Assembly (NCBI RefSeq): GCF_006716065.1
Contig: NZ_VFOL01000001.1
Span: forward strand, 868,001-932,000
Direction of reading: 5' to 3'
Origin: Salinispora arenicola
Lineage (GTDB): Bacteria; Actinomycetota; Actinomycetes; Mycobacteriales; Micromonosporaceae
Length of the DNA stretch: 64,000 bases
The translations under genes and the position numbers were made by a program. The notes under the pieces are model-generated. The model was not told the origin of the DNA. It saw only the letters and a program-made list of their open reading frames with translations, and made no database searches. This document shows positions 46,260 through 55,273 of the stretch, piece by piece (the first letter of the stretch is position 1; each line of letters begins with the position of its first letter).

Positions 46260-47641
46260 CCCAACTCCTGGCCGTCGCGGACCTGGTCGGTGCCGCGGAC
46301 CACGACCCGGTCACCGGCCCGCACTCCCCGGACGATCTGCACCAGCTCCTGGCCCTGGACGCCGACGGTCACCGACGCGCGCTCGGCCCGACCCTCGCGC
46401 ACCACCCACACCACGTCCCGCCCGTCGGCGGTGAAGACCGCGGAGGCGGGAACGGTGACCGCGTCAACGGCCTCCCTCGCCTGGAGGCGGACCACCGCGT
46501 TCATGCCCGGACGGGGTGTCGGGGCCGCCTCCGCCTCGGCCGACCGGCCCGGGCCGAGCGACAGCCGCACCCGGTATCCCACGCCGCCCCGGGCAGAGGT
46601 GGTGGGCAGGATGTCAACGGAGCGAACGCGGGCCTGGTATGTGGCGCCGGGCACCGCGTCCAGCTCCACTGTCGCGGCGAGCCCGGCCCGGACCAGCAGG
46701 ATGTCGGTCTCGTCGACCTCGGCGAGCAGCCCAAGCTGGCTGGTGTCGACGATGGTCAGCACCGGTGTGCCGGCGGCGACCAGACCGCCCGCACCGACCG
46801 CGACGTCCACTCCTGGCGGCGGGACCGGCGGGACCGGGCCGAGCGCCCCCGGGTCGACCCCGACCGGGGCGCCGCCGGCCAGCAGTCCGGCCAACGCGCC
46901 GGACGAGACCCCGCCACCGGTGGCCGGCCCGCCCGGCTGGACGATCCCGGCGACCGGCGCACGCAGAGTCAGCGCGTCCACCGCCGCCGTCGCCAGGTCG
47001 TACGCCTGCTGGGCCTGGAGTCGTTGGGCGGTGGCAAGGGCGGCGACGGCGGCGCGCAGATCGTTGACCCCACGCTGGACCGCCCGCACCGCACGGTCGG
47101 CGGCGTGGGCGGCCCGCTCGTACCGCCGCTGGGCCTCGCGGACCTGACGCAACAGCGCCTCCCGTAGCTCGGGGTCGCTGATCTTCCCGGCCGCGGCGCG
47201 GGCCGCCTCGTAGGTCTCGTCGGCGGCACGGTCGGTGCCGCGCAACCCGCCGGCCAGGTCACCCCCGCCGCCGCGACTGGCCCGGCGAGCAGCGGCGAGG
47301 GCTTCCTTCGCCTGCCGGAGCCTTTCCTGGGCCGGCGGCGAGTCGATGACGGCGAGCACCTGGCCGCGCTTCACCCGCTGGCCGGGCTGCACGCGAAGGC
47401 TCGCGAGCGTCCCATCGGCGGGCGCGGTGAGGGTGGCCGCCGACCGGGCGATCACCGTGGCCGGCGCGTCGATGGTCTCGACGACAGAACTGCGGCCGGC
47501 GGCGGCGAGCGCGACCGGTGTCTGCTCCCGATCGCACGCGGCGGCGGTGGTGGCGGTCAACACGACAACCGCGAGCCCCGCAATGAGCAGACGCGGGGCT
47601 GCGGGCAGTCGCGGCGAGCCGGTGCGGCGCACGCGCCCCAT
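46256..47641 (-). CDS. MacA/HlyD-like membrane fusion (adaptor) protein
   Basis: 461 residues. N-terminal signal segment ending in TTAAACDRE, possibly a lipobox with Cys ~36 (atypical Ala at -3). A barrel-sandwich hybrid half (TLASLRVQPGQRVKRGQVLAVID), a long Ala/Arg coiled-coil hairpin (~100-215), the return half (LRAPVAGIVQ) and a beta-barrel region. A Gly/Pro-rich insert (~250-280) interrupts the lipoyl part. It is the first gene of the exporter operon. Substrate unknown. ATG 47641 chosen; AGGAG lies rather far upstream. Confidence 0.87.
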
Positions 47642-47743
47642 GCTACGAGCCCGGTACCGCTCCTGGCCCTCTCGGCGGAGCCAGATCGACGACACTCCGC
47701 CTCACCTGGGGCCCTCCGGTGTGGGTACGCCCAGGGTCAGGCG

Positions 47744-48664
47744 CTACCCCTGGTGCATCAGGGCGCGGGCGAAGAAGGCCAGATTGGCGGGACGCTCGGC
47801 CAGGCGACGCATGAGATAGCCGTACCACTGGTCGCCGTACGGGACATACGTTCGCACGGTGTACCCGTCGCCGACCAGGCGGGCCTGTTCCTCGGGGCGG
47901 ATGCCGTAGAGCATCTGGAACTCGAACCGGTCCGGCCCCCGGTCGAACCAGCGGGCCCGGTCCTCGCCGATCGCGATCAGGCGAGGGTCGTGGGTGGCGA
48001 GCATCGGGTAGCCGGCACCGGACATCAGGATGTTCAGGCAGCGTACGTACGACCTGTCGACGTCGTGAGCAGACTGGTAGGCCACCGACTCGGGTTCCCG
48101 GTAGGCGCCCTTGCACAGCCTGACTCGGGAGCCCGCGCCGGCCAGTTGCCGGCAGTCCGACTCCGTCCGCCGCAGGTACGCCTGTAGCACCGCCCCGGTC
48201 GACGGGTGGTCCTCGCGCAGCTTGAGGAGGATGTCCAGGGTCGAGTCGGTGGTGGTGTGGTCCTCCATGTCGAGGGTGACCATGGTGCCCGCGGTGTCGG
48301 CGGCCACGCAGATCGCCCGCGCGTGGTCGTACGCGAGCTGCTCGTCAAACGTCTGCCCGAGCGCGGAGAGCTTGACGCTCACCTCGGTGGCCGGCGTGAG
48401 CCCGGCGGCGGCGAGCAACTCCAGCAGGTTGAGGTACTCGTCGCGGACGGCGGTGGCCTGCTCGGGCGTGACCGTGTCCTCGCCGAGGTTGTCGAGGGTG
48501 ACCGCGAGCCCGTCCTGGACGAGGGCGCGGGTGACACGCAACGCGTCGTCGGTTCGGGCGCCGGCGACGAACCGACGCACGATGTCCCGGGTGTATGGGG
48601 CCGTCGCGACGAACTGCTCGCACCGGGATGACCGGGCCGCGGCAAGGATGACGGTACGGAGCAT
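47744..48664 (-). CDS. Proline dehydrogenase (monofunctional)
   Basis: 306 residues. FAD-dependent oxidation of proline to pyrroline-5-carboxylate. Conserved blocks: SVKLSALG, TLDMED, RLCKGAYREP and the substrate-binding RRLAERPANLAFF at the end. The P5C dehydrogenase gene is not in the window. Leaderless: TACCCT ends six bases before ATG 48664, shared intergenic with the divergent CGNR gene. Confidence 0.94.
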   Translation of the reverse strand: MLRTVILAAARSSRCEQFVATAPYTRDIVRRFVAGARTDDALRVTRALVQDGLAVTLDNLGEDTVTPEQATAVRDEYLNLLELLAAAGLTPATEVSVKLSALGQTFDEQLAYDHARAICVAADTAGTMVTLDMEDHTTTDSTLDILLKLREDHPSTGAVLQAYLRRTESDCRQLAGAGSRVRLCKGAYREPESVAYQSAHDVDRSYVRCLNILMSGAGYPMLATHDPRLIAIGEDRARWFDRGPDRFEFQMLYGIRPEEQARLVGDGYTVRTYVPYGDQWYGYLMRRLAERPANLAFFARALMHQG

Positions 48665-48670
48665 GGGCTG

Positions 48671-48676
48671 AGGGTA
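48671..48676 (-). promoter_or_regulatory. Leaderless -10 (TACCCT) of proline dehydrogenase
   Basis: TACCCT on the minus strand, six bases before ATG 48664; no Shine-Dalgarno in between. Confidence 0.6.
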
Positions 48677-48748
48677 GCGTCTGCACCGGCAGACCGGTGA
48701 GGGGTCGGATCGCGCTACATCGACACGCCGTGCGCCCGGTACGTCGTC

Positions 48749-48754
48749 TACCGT
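48749..48754 (+). promoter_or_regulatory. Leaderless -10 (TACCGT) of the CGNR protein gene
   Basis: TACCGT ends seven bases before GTG 48762. With the opposed TACCCT at 48671-48676 it makes a divergent leaderless promoter pair within 97 bases. Confidence 0.6.
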
Positions 48755-48761
48755 TGGTGGG

Positions 48762-49349
48762 GTGAACTTCGACGCGTACGCCCGGATCGGCGTTGCACTC
48801 GTCAACGCGCGTCTGGACGACCTCGACGACCTCCGTTCGCTCTTCCCCGACGACAGTTCGTGGATGCCCGAGGCGCTGTCGGAGCGAGATCTCGCGAACT
48901 GCCGACGGGCACAGAAGCGGCTTCGCGATGTCTTCGAGTACGGCACGTCCGGGCGGGACGTCCAAGCGGTTGCCGAGCTGAACGCGCTGCTGGAGGCGTA
49001 TCCGGTGCAGCCTCGAATTTCCGGGCACGACTCCAGCGACTGGCACATGCACGTCACCAGCCGTGGCGCCTCGGTGAGCGCGGAGTACCTGGCCGGCGCT
49101 GTCTGGGGGCTGTCGGTGTGGCTCTGTGAATACGGCAGTGCCCGGTTCGGCGTGTGCGCGGACGAGCGGTGCGGCAACGTCTACCTGGATACGTCCTCGA
49201 ACTGTTGCCGGCGGTTCTGTTCCGAGCGCTGCGCCACCCGCTCGCATGTGGCGGCGCACCGTGCCCGGAAGCGGGCCGCGATCGGCGGCCGGCTCGCGGT
49301 GGCGGCACAGCCGACCACCCCGGCCGACAGCCTGACTCCGGTCAGCTGA
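48762..49349 (+). CDS. CGNR zinc-finger / ABATE-domain protein
   Basis: 195 residues. The N-terminal ~130 form the ABATE domain (helical, with GAVWGLSVWLCEYG). The C-terminal CGNR finger reads CADERCGNVYLD and then CCRRFCSERCATRSHVAAHRAR, giving the four-Cys zinc site followed by a basic DNA-contact helix. Likely a transcription regulator with a small-molecule-sensing N-domain. Divergent from proline dehydrogenase, so it might control it (inference). It overlaps the converging isomerase gene by eight bases. Confidence 0.88.
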   Translation: MNFDAYARIGVALVNARLDDLDDLRSLFPDDSSWMPEALSERDLANCRRAQKRLRDVFEYGTSGRDVQAVAELNALLEAYPVQPRISGHDSSDWHMHVTSRGASVSAEYLAGAVWGLSVWLCEYGSARFGVCADERCGNVYLDTSSNCCRRFCSERCATRSHVAAHRARKRAAIGGRLAVAAQPTTPADSLTPVS

Positions 49350-50229
49350 CCGCCGGCCGCTCGCCGGAGCGGTCCGCCGTTTGTTCCTCGGTATCTCGGT
49401 CGACCATCTGCACGGATACCGGTCCGACGTCGGCCGTCGGCGGGGTGTCGAGGTGTTTCCGGGCGAACGCCAATGCCGCCCGCAGGTCCGCCTCCCGGAC
49501 CGCGCGGCTCTTCGCGCCCCGCGTGGACACCTCCACCGCTACCGAGCCGGTGAAGCCGCGGCCGGCCAGCGAGCGCAGCAGTTCGGCGCAGGGCTGGGTG
49601 CCCCGGCCGGGTACGAGATGCTCGTCGCGCCCTTCGCCGGTGCCGTCGCCCAGGTGCACGTGGGCCAGACCGGCACCCATCCGGTCGGCCAGTTCCAGCG
49701 CGTCGACATGCGATGCGGCGCAGTGCGACACGTCGAGGGTGTAGGAAGGGTAGCCGGTCACCGTCGGATCCCAGCTAGGGACGTATGGGACGAACTGACG
49801 CCCTGCCATCCGCACCGGATACATGTTCTCGACCGGGAAGCGCACACCACTGAATCGCTCGTCGATCTCATTCAGGCCCTCGGCGAAGTTGCGGGCGTAG
49901 TCCCGCTGCCAGGTGAACGGCGGATGCACCACCACGGTCGGCGCACCCAACGCCTCAGCCATCTCACCGGAGCGGCGCAGCCGCTCCCACGGATCGGCGC
50001 TCCATACCCGCTGGGTGACCAGCAGACACGGCGCGTGCACGGAGAGCACCGGCACGTCGTAGTGCTTGGCGAGCCCGGCGAGGGCGCCGACGTCCTGACT
50101 GACGGCGTCGGTCCACACCATCACCTCGACGCCGTCGTAACCAAGCGTCGCCGCCAGCTGAAACGCCGCCGCGGTTCGCTCGGGGAAGACCGACGAGGTG
50201 GACAGGAGGACCGGGACTCGGGAAGCCAC
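49342..50229 (-). CDS. TIM-barrel sugar phosphate isomerase/epimerase
   Basis: 295 residues. AP-endonuclease-2-type barrel: YDGVEVMVW, VLSVHAPCLL, VVHPPF, PVENMYP, LDVSHCAAS and HVHLGDG supply the usual metal-binding Glu/His/Asp positions. The substrate is unknown; Rv0498 in M. tuberculosis is the positional counterpart. TACCCT ends seven bases before GTG 50229. Confidence 0.9.
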   Translation of the reverse strand: MASRVPVLLSTSSVFPERTAAAFQLAATLGYDGVEVMVWTDAVSQDVGALAGLAKHYDVPVLSVHAPCLLVTQRVWSADPWERLRRSGEMAEALGAPTVVVHPPFTWQRDYARNFAEGLNEIDERFSGVRFPVENMYPVRMAGRQFVPYVPSWDPTVTGYPSYTLDVSHCAASHVDALELADRMGAGLAHVHLGDGTGEGRDEHLVPGRGTQPCAELLRSLAGRGFTGSVAVEVSTRGAKSRAVREADLRAALAFARKHLDTPPTADVGPVSVQMVDRDTEEQTADRSGERPAVS

Positions 50230-50236
50230 AGCATCG

Positions 50237-50242
50237 AGGGTA
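50237..50242 (-). promoter_or_regulatory. Leaderless -10 (TACCCT) of the isomerase gene
   Basis: TACCCT on the minus strand, seven bases before GTG 50229, no ribosome site. Confidence 0.55.
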
Positions 50243-50304
50243 ACGGGCGAGGATGGTGATCTTCAGGACGAGTACCGGCAAACCCTGTCGACCTCGGGCG
50301 CAGT

Positions 50305-51249
50305 TCACATCGGTGCAAGCTGATCCAAACGGCGCAGGATCACACCCTCCCGTAGCGCCCACGGGCAGATGTCCAGCGTGTCGATGTCCAGCCGGCGCAT
50401 CGCCGCCTCGGCGACAACCGCACCGGCCAGCAGTTGGTGCGCCCGGCCGACGCTGACCCCGTCCAGCTCGACGAGCTGCGCCGGAGGAATGTGCCGGATG
50501 AACCCGAGCACCTGCCGCAGCCCGGCCCGGGTGAGCCGGCGGCGGGCCCACAGACCTGCCCCGGAGGGAGCGGCGCCGGCGAGACGGGACAGCGTCCGGA
50601 ACGTCTTCGAGGTGGCGACCGGCCGTTTCCAGCCCACCTCGATCAGCCGTCCCGCCACCGCGTCGAGCTGGCCATCCACGTACGCCCGCAGCTTCTCGAC
50701 CTGCTCGGCCTGCGGTGGAGTGGGACTACCGGAAGCAACCTGAAGGTGGTCGCGGGTGAGCCGGCCGGCGCCCAGTGGCAGCGACACCGCGGCGTCCGGA
50801 TCCTCGTCGATGCCCGCCGCGATCTCCAGCGAGCCGCCACCGATGTCGAGCACCAGTAGCCGCCCGGCCGACCAGCCGAACCAGCGCCGCACCGCGAGGA
50901 AGGTCATCCGGGCCTCGTCCGCACCGGTGAGGACCTCCAGCCGGACCCCGGTCTCGTCCTGGACCCGGGTCAGCACCTCCGCCGAGTTGGTGGCGTCCCG
51001 AACCGCAGACGTGGCGAACGCCATCAGATCGTCGGTGTCCAGCCCGACCGCGGACTCCTTCGCCGCCGCCACCGCCTTCACCAGGGAGTCCGCACCAGCA
51101 GTGGTGAGCGCGCCGTCCGGGCCGATCTGTTCGGCCAACCGCAACACCGCCTTCTCGGAGTGCGCCGGCCAGGGGTGAGCACCACGGTGGGCGTCCACCA
51201 CCAGCAGGTGCACCGTGTTGGATCCGACATCGAGGACGCCCAGCCGCAT
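50305..51249 (-). CDS. Ppx/GppA family phosphatase
   Basis: 314 residues, the short single-module form. Actin-like fold: [14 protein letters not shown] (phosphate 1), [12 protein letters not shown], and [12 protein letters not shown] (phosphate 2). It hydrolyses polyphosphate or pppGpp; Rv0496 (ppx1) is the counterpart. It lies near senX3-regX3, so a phosphate-related role is consistent. Leaderless start: TAGGGT six bases before ATG 51249. Confidence 0.92.
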   Translation of the reverse strand: MRLGVLDVGSNTVHLLVVDAHRGAHPWPAHSEKAVLRLAEQIGPDGALTTAGADSLVKAVAAAKESAVGLDTDDLMAFATSAVRDATNSAEVLTRVQDETGVRLEVLTGADEARMTFLAVRRWFGWSAGRLLVLDIGGGSLEIAAGIDEDPDAAVSLPLGAGRLTRDHLQVASGSPTPPQAEQVEKLRAYVDGQLDAVAGRLIEVGWKRPVATSKTFRTLSRLAGAAPSGAGLWARRRLTRAGLRQVLGFIRHIPPAQLVELDGVSVGRAHQLLAGAVVAEAAMRRLDIDTLDICPWALREGVILRRLDQLAPM

Positions 51250-51255
51250 GGGGAA

Positions 51256-51261
51256 ACCCTA
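51256..51261 (-). promoter_or_regulatory. Leaderless -10 (TAGGGT) of the Ppx/GppA gene
   Basis: TAGGGT on the minus strand six bases before ATG 51249. Divergent TACGCT at 51310-51315 serves the next gene. Confidence 0.6.
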
Positions 51262-51309
51262 GAGGCAACATCCTCGTCCGGCGTACCGGGTCGGCCACTC
51301 GGGGGCGCG

Positions 51310-51315
51310 TACGCT
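51310..51315 (+). promoter_or_regulatory. Leaderless -10 (TACGCT) of the Rv0495c-like gene
   Basis: TACGCT ends six bases before GTG 51322, with no ribosome site. Confidence 0.6.
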
Positions 51316-51321
51316 GGCCGG

Positions 51322-52119
51322 GTGACAGGGCAGATCGAGCTCCGTGTGCTGCCGGAGGGCCCCCGCAGCCGGGAGGTTGCGCTGGACTTTCCCCGGGAGT
51401 GGATCGAGTTTGTCGACCCGGCTGACGACACCCATCTGATCCGGGCCGACCTGACCTGGCTGCTGTCCCGGTGGACCTGTGTGTACGGGCGCGGCTGTCA
51501 CGGCATCACCGCCGGCCGCCCCGCTGACGGTTGCTGCTCGCACGGTGCGTTCTTCACCGACTCGGACGACGAGAAGCGAGTGCGGTCGGCGGTCCGGCGG
51601 CTGACTCCGCAGACCTGGCAGCACCACCGGCGGGGCTTCAAGAACTGGACCGAGGACGACACGGCCGACGGGAAGGCGCCCGCCCGGCGGACCGCCACCC
51701 GGGCCGACGGGCCGTGCGTGTTTCTCAACGACGCCCGCTTCGCCGGCGGCGGCGGGTGCGCCCTGCACGCCCAGGCACTGCGCGACGGCGTACATCCGCT
51801 GGAGTACAAGCCGGACGTCTGCTGGCAGCTGCCGATCCGCCGCGACCAGGAGTGGGTCCAGCGCCCGGACAACACCAGGGTGCTGCTGTCCACGCTCGGG
51901 GAGTTCGACCGTCGCGGCTGGGGCGCCGGCGGGCACGACCTGGACTGGTGGTGCACCTCGTCCAGCGACGCGCACGTGGCCACCGAGCCGATGTACCTCT
52001 CGTACGGGCCTGAACTGACCGCCCTGATCGGCGAGCCCGCGTACGCCCGACTCGTCACGTTGTGCGCCGCCCGCGCCCGGCACGGGCTGGTCGCCCCGCA
52101 CCCGGCCGACCCGGACTGA
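51322..52119 (+). CDS. Conserved cysteine-rich protein, Rv0495c-like
   Basis: 265 residues. Cys residues occur as [35 protein letters not shown] and DVCWQLP, an arrangement like YkgJ/DUF3109 proteins that bind zinc or an iron-sulfur cluster. No catalytic function is known. Position beside ppx and regX3 matches Rv0495c. It converges with regX3. Confidence 0.82.
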   Translation: MTGQIELRVLPEGPRSREVALDFPREWIEFVDPADDTHLIRADLTWLLSRWTCVYGRGCHGITAGRPADGCCSHGAFFTDSDDEKRVRSAVRRLTPQTWQHHRRGFKNWTEDDTADGKAPARRTATRADGPCVFLNDARFAGGGGCALHAQALRDGVHPLEYKPDVCWQLPIRRDQEWVQRPDNTRVLLSTLGEFDRRGWGAGGHDLDWWCTSSSDAHVATEPMYLSYGPELTALIGEPAYARLVTLCAARARHGLVAPHPADPD

Positions 52120-52181
52120 CCGCGGTACGGGACCGAGCGGTGCGACGGGCAGGGCAACCGGCGTCCGCACCGGCCGTCAGG

Positions 52182-52865
52182 TCACGGCTCGAACTTGTAA
52201 CCCAGGCCACGGACGGTGACGATGTACCGGGGAGCGGACGGTTCCGGCTCGAGCTTGGAACGAAGCCGCTTGACGTGGACGTCGAGGGTCTTGGTGTCGC
52301 CGACGTAGTCGGCTCCCCAGACCCGATCGATCAGCTGGCCGCGGGTGAGCACTCGACCGGCGTTGCGCAGCAGCAGCTCCAGCAACTCGAACTCCTTCAG
52401 CGGCAGCTGCACCGGACCGCCGTTGACCGTGACCACGTGCCGCTCGATGTCCATCCGAACCGGGCCGGCGGCCAGCGTCGGCGCACCCGGCTCGGCCGCC
52501 TCGGTGCTCTGCCGACGCAGCACAGCACGGATCCGGGCGACCAACTCACGCGGCGAGTAGGGCTTCGTCACGTAGTCGTCGGCTCCGATCTCCAGCCCGA
52601 CCACCTTGTCGATCTCGCTGTCCCGCGCGGTGACCATGATGATCGGCACGTACGAACGTTGCCGGAGCTGCCGGCACACCTCAGTACCGGACATCTCGGG
52701 CAGCATCAGGTCGAGCAGCACGATGTCCGCGCCGGTCCGATCGAACTCGGTGAGGGCGGAGGTGCCGGTCGCCGCGACGGAGACCTCGAAGCCCTCCTTG
52801 CGGAGCATGTACGACAGGGCATCGGAGAACGACTCCTCGTCCTCGACCACCAGAACGCGGCTCAA
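52182..52865 (-). CDS. regX3: OmpR-family response regulator RegX3
   Basis: 227 residues. Receiver with VVEDEES, phospho-Asp in IVLLDLMLPEMSG and Lys in DDYVTKPYSP; winged helix with LLRNAGRVLTRGQLIDRVWG and TLDVHVKRLRSKLE. Very close to mycobacterial RegX3, which responds to phosphate limitation. The frame points to TTG 52865 as start, with GAAAGGA nine bases upstream. It lies 61 bases after senX3, same strand. Confidence 0.94.
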   Translation of the reverse strand: MSRVLVVEDEESFSDALSYMLRKEGFEVSVAATGTSALTEFDRTGADIVLLDLMLPEMSGTEVCRQLRQRSYVPIIMVTARDSEIDKVVGLEIGADDYVTKPYSPRELVARIRAVLRRQSTEAAEPGAPTLAAGPVRMDIERHVVTVNGGPVQLPLKEFELLELLLRNAGRVLTRGQLIDRVWGADYVGDTKTLDVHVKRLRSKLEPEPSAPRYIVTVRGLGYKFEP

Positions 52866-52926
52866 CGGATGTTTCCTTTCACTGTGGCATGCTGCCGAAG
52901 TTCGGCCGACCGGCCTTGCTTCACTG

Positions 52927-54204
52927 TTACACCTGCCGGAACTCGGCCGGACCGGCCTCGATCTCAACCGAGGGCGGTATCACCGACAGGTCGTCCGGTG
53001 GACGAGCAGGCAGCCGGAGGGTGAACGTCGACCCCTCGTCAAGAGTGCTCGCGACCTCGACCCTTCCGCCATGGTTGCTGGCGATGTGCTTGACGATGGC
53101 GAGCCCGAGACCGGTGCCGCCGGTCGCGCGGGACCGCGCCTGGTCGGCCCGGTAGAAGCGCTCGAAGATCCGGTCCACGTCGCCCGGGGTTATCCCGATG
53201 CCCTGGTCGGTGACGGCGATCGTGACGTGTTCATCGTCCAGCCGGGCGGTGATCCGGACGGTGGTGTCCTCACCCGAGTAGTTGATGGCGTTCTCGACGA
53301 GGTTCGACACGGCGGTAGCCAGTTGGGTGTCGCTGCCATACACGGTCAACCCACGCTCGCCGTCGACCACCACGTCGATCCTCCGGGCGCTGGCTCCGGT
53401 CCGCGTCCGGTCCACCACCTCGCCGATGACCCAGTCCACGGCGACGGGCTCCGGCGCGGGCTGTGGCTCGGCGCCCTGGAGCCGGGTCAGCTCCAACAGT
53501 TCCTGCACCAACCGGCCCAGACGGGTTGATTCGTGCTGAATCCGTTCGGCGAACCGGCGTGCGGCGACCAGGTCCTCGGAGAGGTCCGGCCGCTCCGCGC
53601 CGGCCGGTTCGGTCGCGTCGAGCAGCGCTTCGGCGAGCAGTTGGAGCGCCCCGATGGGCGTTTTCAACTCATGACTCACATTGGCCACGAAGTCGCGCCG
53701 GACCCGGGCCAGCCGGTGCGACTCGGTCACGTCAACGGCCTCCACGGCGACATGGCCGCTCCCGAGCCCGACTGCCCGCAGGTGCACGCCGAGCGGATTC
53801 TCCGCGGCGCCGTCGTGCCCCCGGGGCAGGTCCAGCTGGATCTCTCGACGCACGCCGGTCCGCCGCACCTGCCCGGCGAGCGTCCGGATCAGCGGATGGG
53901 CGGCGACCGCGCCCGGGACACCGCCGGCGCGGAGCAGCCCCATCGCGCGGGCTGCCGGGTTGACTAGGACAGGTACGTCGTCGGCGGCGAGCACCACGAC
54001 GCCGACCCGGAGGGAGTCAATTGTCCGGCGACCAAAGCCGGACTGCGAATCGTCGGCTATCGCGGGTCTCCCCCCGGGTCGGATGGAGTCGGATTGGCGG
54101 CTCCCGGTCACGGTGGATCGGCCCCGCCGCGCCACGACGACACGGGTCAGCAGCACACCGACCGCCAGCCCTACGGCCAACGCGACCACCACTGCCCACT
54201 CCAC
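52927..54204 (-). CDS. senX3: Sensor histidine kinase SenX3
   Basis: 425 residues. One N-terminal membrane helix (WAVVVALAVGLAVGVLLTRVVV), a PAS-like domain (DSLRVGVVVLAADDVPVLVNPAA), HisKA with FVANVSHELKTPIGALQLL, and HATPase with NLVENAINYS, DQGIGI and GGTGLGLAIVKHI. Partner of RegX3. TACGAT ends six bases before GTG 54204, so the transcript looks leaderless. The upstream gene gpmA matches the gpm1-senX3-regX3 order in mycobacteria. Confidence 0.94.
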   Translation of the reverse strand: MEWAVVVALAVGLAVGVLLTRVVVARRGRSTVTGSRQSDSIRPGGRPAIADDSQSGFGRRTIDSLRVGVVVLAADDVPVLVNPAARAMGLLRAGGVPGAVAAHPLIRTLAGQVRRTGVRREIQLDLPRGHDGAAENPLGVHLRAVGLGSGHVAVEAVDVTESHRLARVRRDFVANVSHELKTPIGALQLLAEALLDATEPAGAERPDLSEDLVAARRFAERIQHESTRLGRLVQELLELTRLQGAEPQPAPEPVAVDWVIGEVVDRTRTGASARRIDVVVDGERGLTVYGSDTQLATAVSNLVENAINYSGEDTTVRITARLDDEHVTIAVTDQGIGITPGDVDRIFERFYRADQARSRATGGTGLGLAIVKHIASNHGGRVEVASTLDEGSTFTLRLPARPPDDLSVIPPSVEIEAGPAEFRQV

Positions 54205-54210
54205 GGGGCG

Positions 54211-54216
54211 ATCGTA
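54211..54216 (-). promoter_or_regulatory. Leaderless -10 (TACGAT) of senX3
   Basis: TACGAT on the minus strand six bases before GTG 54204. The -35 position (54234-54239, TGATGC on that strand) is poor, which fits a promoter needing an activator. Confidence 0.55.
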
Positions 54217-54251
54217 GGGTCCTGGTTAACCCAGCATCAGGTCAGACAGGG

Positions 54252-54282
54252 ATGAAATTTCCTCACTACCACGAAATTTCAT
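54252..54282. promoter_or_regulatory. AT-rich palindromic operator upstream of senX3
   Basis: ATGAAATTTC (54252-54261) and GAAATTTCAT (54273-54282) are perfect inverted repeats separated by 11 bases, so their centres are 21 bp (two helical turns) apart. The site lies just upstream of the senX3 -35 position. Such AT-rich arms are exceptional here. GTTCACC, the PHO-box core, occurs at 54299-54305. Confidence 0.6.
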
Positions 54283-54361
54283 GTCCCCGACCGACATCGT
54301 TCACCAGGGCGTTCCGCATGGGGGATGGCCCGGGTCGGCGGCACCGCACCGCGCTCGTGGG

Positions 54362-55129
54362 TCAGCGGCCCTGGTTCGCCACCGCCGCAGCGGCATCGCG
54401 TGCCGCTGTCGGGTCCAGGTAGGTGCCACCGAGTGTCATCGGGCGCAACTGCGGATCGAGGTCGTAGCGCAGCGGGATGCCCGTCGGAATGTTCAGCTTC
54501 GCGATGGCCTCGTCACTGATCTGGTCCAGGTGCTTCACCAGGGCACGCAACGAGTTGCCGTGCGCGGCCACCAGCACCGTCCGGCCAGCCAGGATGTCCG
54601 GCACGATCGAGTCGTACCAGTACGGCAGCATCCGCTCCACGACGTCCTTCAGGCACTCCGTCCGCGGCATCAGCTCGGTCGGCAACAGCCGGTAGCGCGG
54701 GTCTCCGACCTGCGACCATTCGTCGTCGTCCGCGATCGGAGGTGGCGGTGTGTCATACGAGCGACGCCAGAGCATGAACTGCTCCTCGCCGTACTCGTCG
54801 AGCGTCTGCTTCTTGTTCTTGCCCTGCAGGGCGCCGTAGTGGCGCTCGTTGAGCCGCCAGGAGCGACGTACCGCGATCCAGTTCCGTTCGGCGGTGTCCA
54901 GCGCCAGTTCCGCGGTGCGGATCGCCCGGCGAAGCAGGCTGGTGTGCACCACGTCCGGCAACAGGTTGTGCTCACGCAGCAGCTCACCGCCGCGACGCGC
55001 CTCGGTCTCCCCCTTGCCGGTCAGGTCCACGTCGACCCAGCCGGTGAAGAGGTTCTTGGCGTTCCAGTCGCTCTCACCGTGTCGTAGCAGGACCAGCGTC
55101 CCGACGGTGGGCCCCTCACTAGCAGTCAT
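54362..55129 (-). CDS. gpmA: 2,3-bisphosphoglycerate-dependent phosphoglycerate mutase
   Basis: 255 residues. Interconverts 3- and 2-phosphoglycerate in glycolysis. The phospho-His is in [35 protein letters not shown] and [13 protein letters not shown] complete the active site. ATG 55129 is preferred to ATG 55138, since AGGA stands about eight bases before it. Confidence 0.95.
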   Translation of the reverse strand: MTASEGPTVGTLVLLRHGESDWNAKNLFTGWVDVDLTGKGETEARRGGELLREHNLLPDVVHTSLLRRAIRTAELALDTAERNWIAVRRSWRLNERHYGALQGKNKKQTLDEYGEEQFMLWRRSYDTPPPPIADDDEWSQVGDPRYRLLPTELMPRTECLKDVVERMLPYWYDSIVPDILAGRTVLVAAHGNSLRALVKHLDQISDEAIAKLNIPTGIPLRYDLDPQLRPMTLGGTYLDPTAARDAAAAVANQGR

Positions 55130-55241
55130 GCCGGCCATCCTGCCCCACCGGCGTACCGGTCACGCGGGAAGGGGTGACGACCACCACCAGGAATTCCGGT
55201 GACCAGAACTCCGCCCACCACTAGGTTGTAAGGCGCTTTAG

Positions 55242-55267
55242 CGGAAGCGGGTCATTACGGAAGCGGG
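55242..55267. repeat. Direct repeat CGGAAGCGGG x2 before the MFS gene
   Basis: Copies at 55242-55251 and 55258-55267, a 16-base period, just before GTG 55274. They could be regulator half-sites or chance in GC-rich DNA; nothing nearby suggests the protein. Confidence 0.35.
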
Positions 55268-55273
55268 GCGCCA

